From Chloroflexota bacterium (lineage in GTDB: Bacteria > Chloroflexota > Limnocylindria > Limnocylindrales > CSP1-4), in NCBI GenBank assembly GCA_021812735.1, contig JAKAMV010000556.1, positions 1 to 6,975 of the forward strand: 6,975 nucleotides of DNA, written 5' to 3'. Both the position numbers and the translations under genes were made by a program. The notes below the pieces were generated by a model. It did not search any database. It was not told where the DNA came from and was given only the letters and a program-made list of their open reading frames with translations. Position 1 is the stretch's first letter; every line of letters starts with the position of its first letter. Shown here one piece after another: positions 5,900 to 6,975 of the stretch.

Positions 5900-6975
5900 T
5901 CAGCCAGCGCCGCCGACCTGGTCCACCCAGATCGAGTGGATGTTGGTGATGTCGATCTTGGACACGTCGATGTTCTGGACGGCCTTGTACTGGTCGTCCG
6001 GCAGCCACAGGGTCTTGGCGTCGGCGCCCAGGGTGAGCTTGCCGCCGTCGATGACCGAGCGGATCGGGCGGGCGCCGAACTTGGCGAAGATGGTCTGGCC
6101 CTGGTCCGACAGGATGAAGTCGAGGAAGGCCTTGGTGAAGTCGGCGTGGGCGGCGTCGTACTGGTTGGCGATGATCGCCGACGGGGCGTAGATCGAGCCG
6201 TCGGACGGGATGACGACCTGCGCGTTGACGTTCTTGGCCTTCTCGGCGTTGGCCAGCGCGATCAGGTTGAAGTCGTACTTGATCTGGATCGGCACCTCGC
6301 CCTTCTCGAAGGTGTCCGCGTTGCCCTCCGACGAGGCGAGGTTGCCCAGCAGCGCCTTGCCGTACGTCACGCCCTTGCTGTAGTCGTCGAGCGTGCCGCC
6401 CGCGGCGAGGTTCATCGCGACGAACGCCATCGTGGCCGTGCCCGAGGACCCGGGCTTGCCGAAGCCCACGAGGCCCTTGTAGGCGGGCTTGACGAGGTCG
6501 GCCCAGCTGGTCGGGACCGGGATGTTCTTGGACTTGAGGAAGTCGACGTTGACGACGTACCCGGGGACGCCGACGAAGGTGGCCTCCCACCCCGGGGCGT
6601 GGAGCGTGGCGGGAAGCGTGGCGGCGTTTGGCGCCTCGTACGGGGCGAGCACGCCCTTCTGGACGGCGGTGCCGGCGAACAGGATGCCGATGTCGGCGAG
6701 GGCGGCCTTGGGCGCGTTCTTCTCAGCGTCGAACGCGGCGATCTCCTCAGCCGAGGACATGTCCTCGCCCAGGCTGCGCTGGTGGTCGGTGTTGCAGTCG
6801 TACTGCCAGTTCGTCTGGCAGAAGGTGGTGAACATCTGGCCGTAGTTGGCCCAGTCGTTCGGGGCACCGTAGGTGGCGACCGTGTGGCCCTGCTGTCCCG
6901 CGGCGGCCATGTCGGGCGCGGCAGACCAGCCCGTGGCGGCGGCCGAGGCCGGCGCGGCTGCGCTCTGGGCAGGGG
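5900..6975 (-). CDS. ABC importer solute-binding protein (5' end outside window)
   Basis: The visible 357 residues are open to the right edge of the window. The first ATG (6910) lies inside the mature protein, because a low-complexity Ala/Ser/Pro stretch (PAQSAAAPASAAATG) precedes it in frame. Such a linker usually follows a signal peptide or lipobox, so the true start lies beyond the window. From TVATYGAPNDWANYGQMF the sequence has the alternating layout of periplasmic binding proteins of the iron/polyamine/phosphonate type. It includes an ALADIGILF strand, a VPTSWADLVKPAYKGLVGFG hinge region, a GSSGTATMAFVAMN ligand loop and a C-terminal FLDFILSDQGQTIFAKFGARP helix. Only two cysteines are visible (FCQ and YDC, eight residues apart), a likely disulfide for an exported protein. 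It would capture the substrate outside the cell and deliver it to the permeases. The ligand is unknown. Confidence 0.88.
   Translation of the reverse strand, partial: PAQSAAAPASAAATGWSAAPDMAAAGQQGHTVATYGAPNDWANYGQMFTTFCQTNWQYDCNTDHQRSLGEDMSSAEEIAAFDAEKNAPKAALADIGILFAGTAVQKGVLAPYEAPNAATLPATLHAPGWEATFVGVPGYVVNVDFLKSKNIPVPTSWADLVKPAYKGLVGFGKPGSSGTATMAFVAMNLAAGGTLDDYSKGVTYGKALLGNLASSEGNADTFEKGEVPIQIKYDFNLIALANAEKAKNVNAQVVIPSDGSIYAPSAIIANQYDAAHADFTKAFLDFILSDQGQTIFAKFGARPIRSVIDGGKLTLGADAKTLWLPDDQYKAVQNIDVSKIDITNIHSIWVDQVGGAG

Noticed and set aside
6752..6767. Perfect 16-bp palindrome CGAGGACATGTCCTCG inside the binding-protein gene
   Set aside because: It encodes the in-frame stretch EDMSS of a well-supported protein, has no loop or T-run, and is not repeated elsewhere in the window; probably a codon coincidence.

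Overview
The window is high-GC DNA with GC-rich third codon positions, GTG/TTG starts and tightly packed reading frames. This suggests a high-GC bacterium, most likely an actinomycete-type organism; no rRNA or tRNA gene is present to confirm it.

Left part (1-980): the 3' end of an MFS transporter gene (1-213, + strand) is followed by a remnant of an IS110-family transposase (about 366-668). The remnant has lost its N-terminal catalytic part and most of its C-terminal domain. Its right break lies inside a 52-nt inverted-repeat structure (663-714). A small hairpin (795-817) and a perfect 19-bp tandem duplication with GC-rich palindromes (824-861) fill the gap before the next gene.

Middle (981-3056): a membrane-anchored diguanylate cyclase gene (2 TM, HAMP-like linker, GAF, GGEEF with an intact I-site) runs on the + strand. 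A one-base shift at about 1713-1723 splits it. Read across the shift it encodes about 450 residues. As it stands, the first frame stops at a TGA that overlaps a GTG in the second frame (GTGA). About 420 bp with no convincing gene follow, then a possible 59-codon small gene (2751-2930).

Right part (3057-6975, - strand): one ABC importer operon in the order solute-binding protein (5' end outside the window), permease 1, permease 2, ATPase. The last two junctions overlap by 10 and 4 nt and have strong Shine-Dalgarno sequences, so the transporter is probably made as one coupled unit. Its architecture (one binding protein, two separate permeases, one ATPase with a C-terminal regulatory domain) is that of the iron(III)/polyamine/2-aminoethylphosphonate-type importers. 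The substrate cannot be settled from sequence alone.

The MFS and cyclase genes converge on the ABC operon. I see no wholly new system here. The points most worth checking are the split cyclase, the eroded transposase with its hairpin boundary, and the small ORF.
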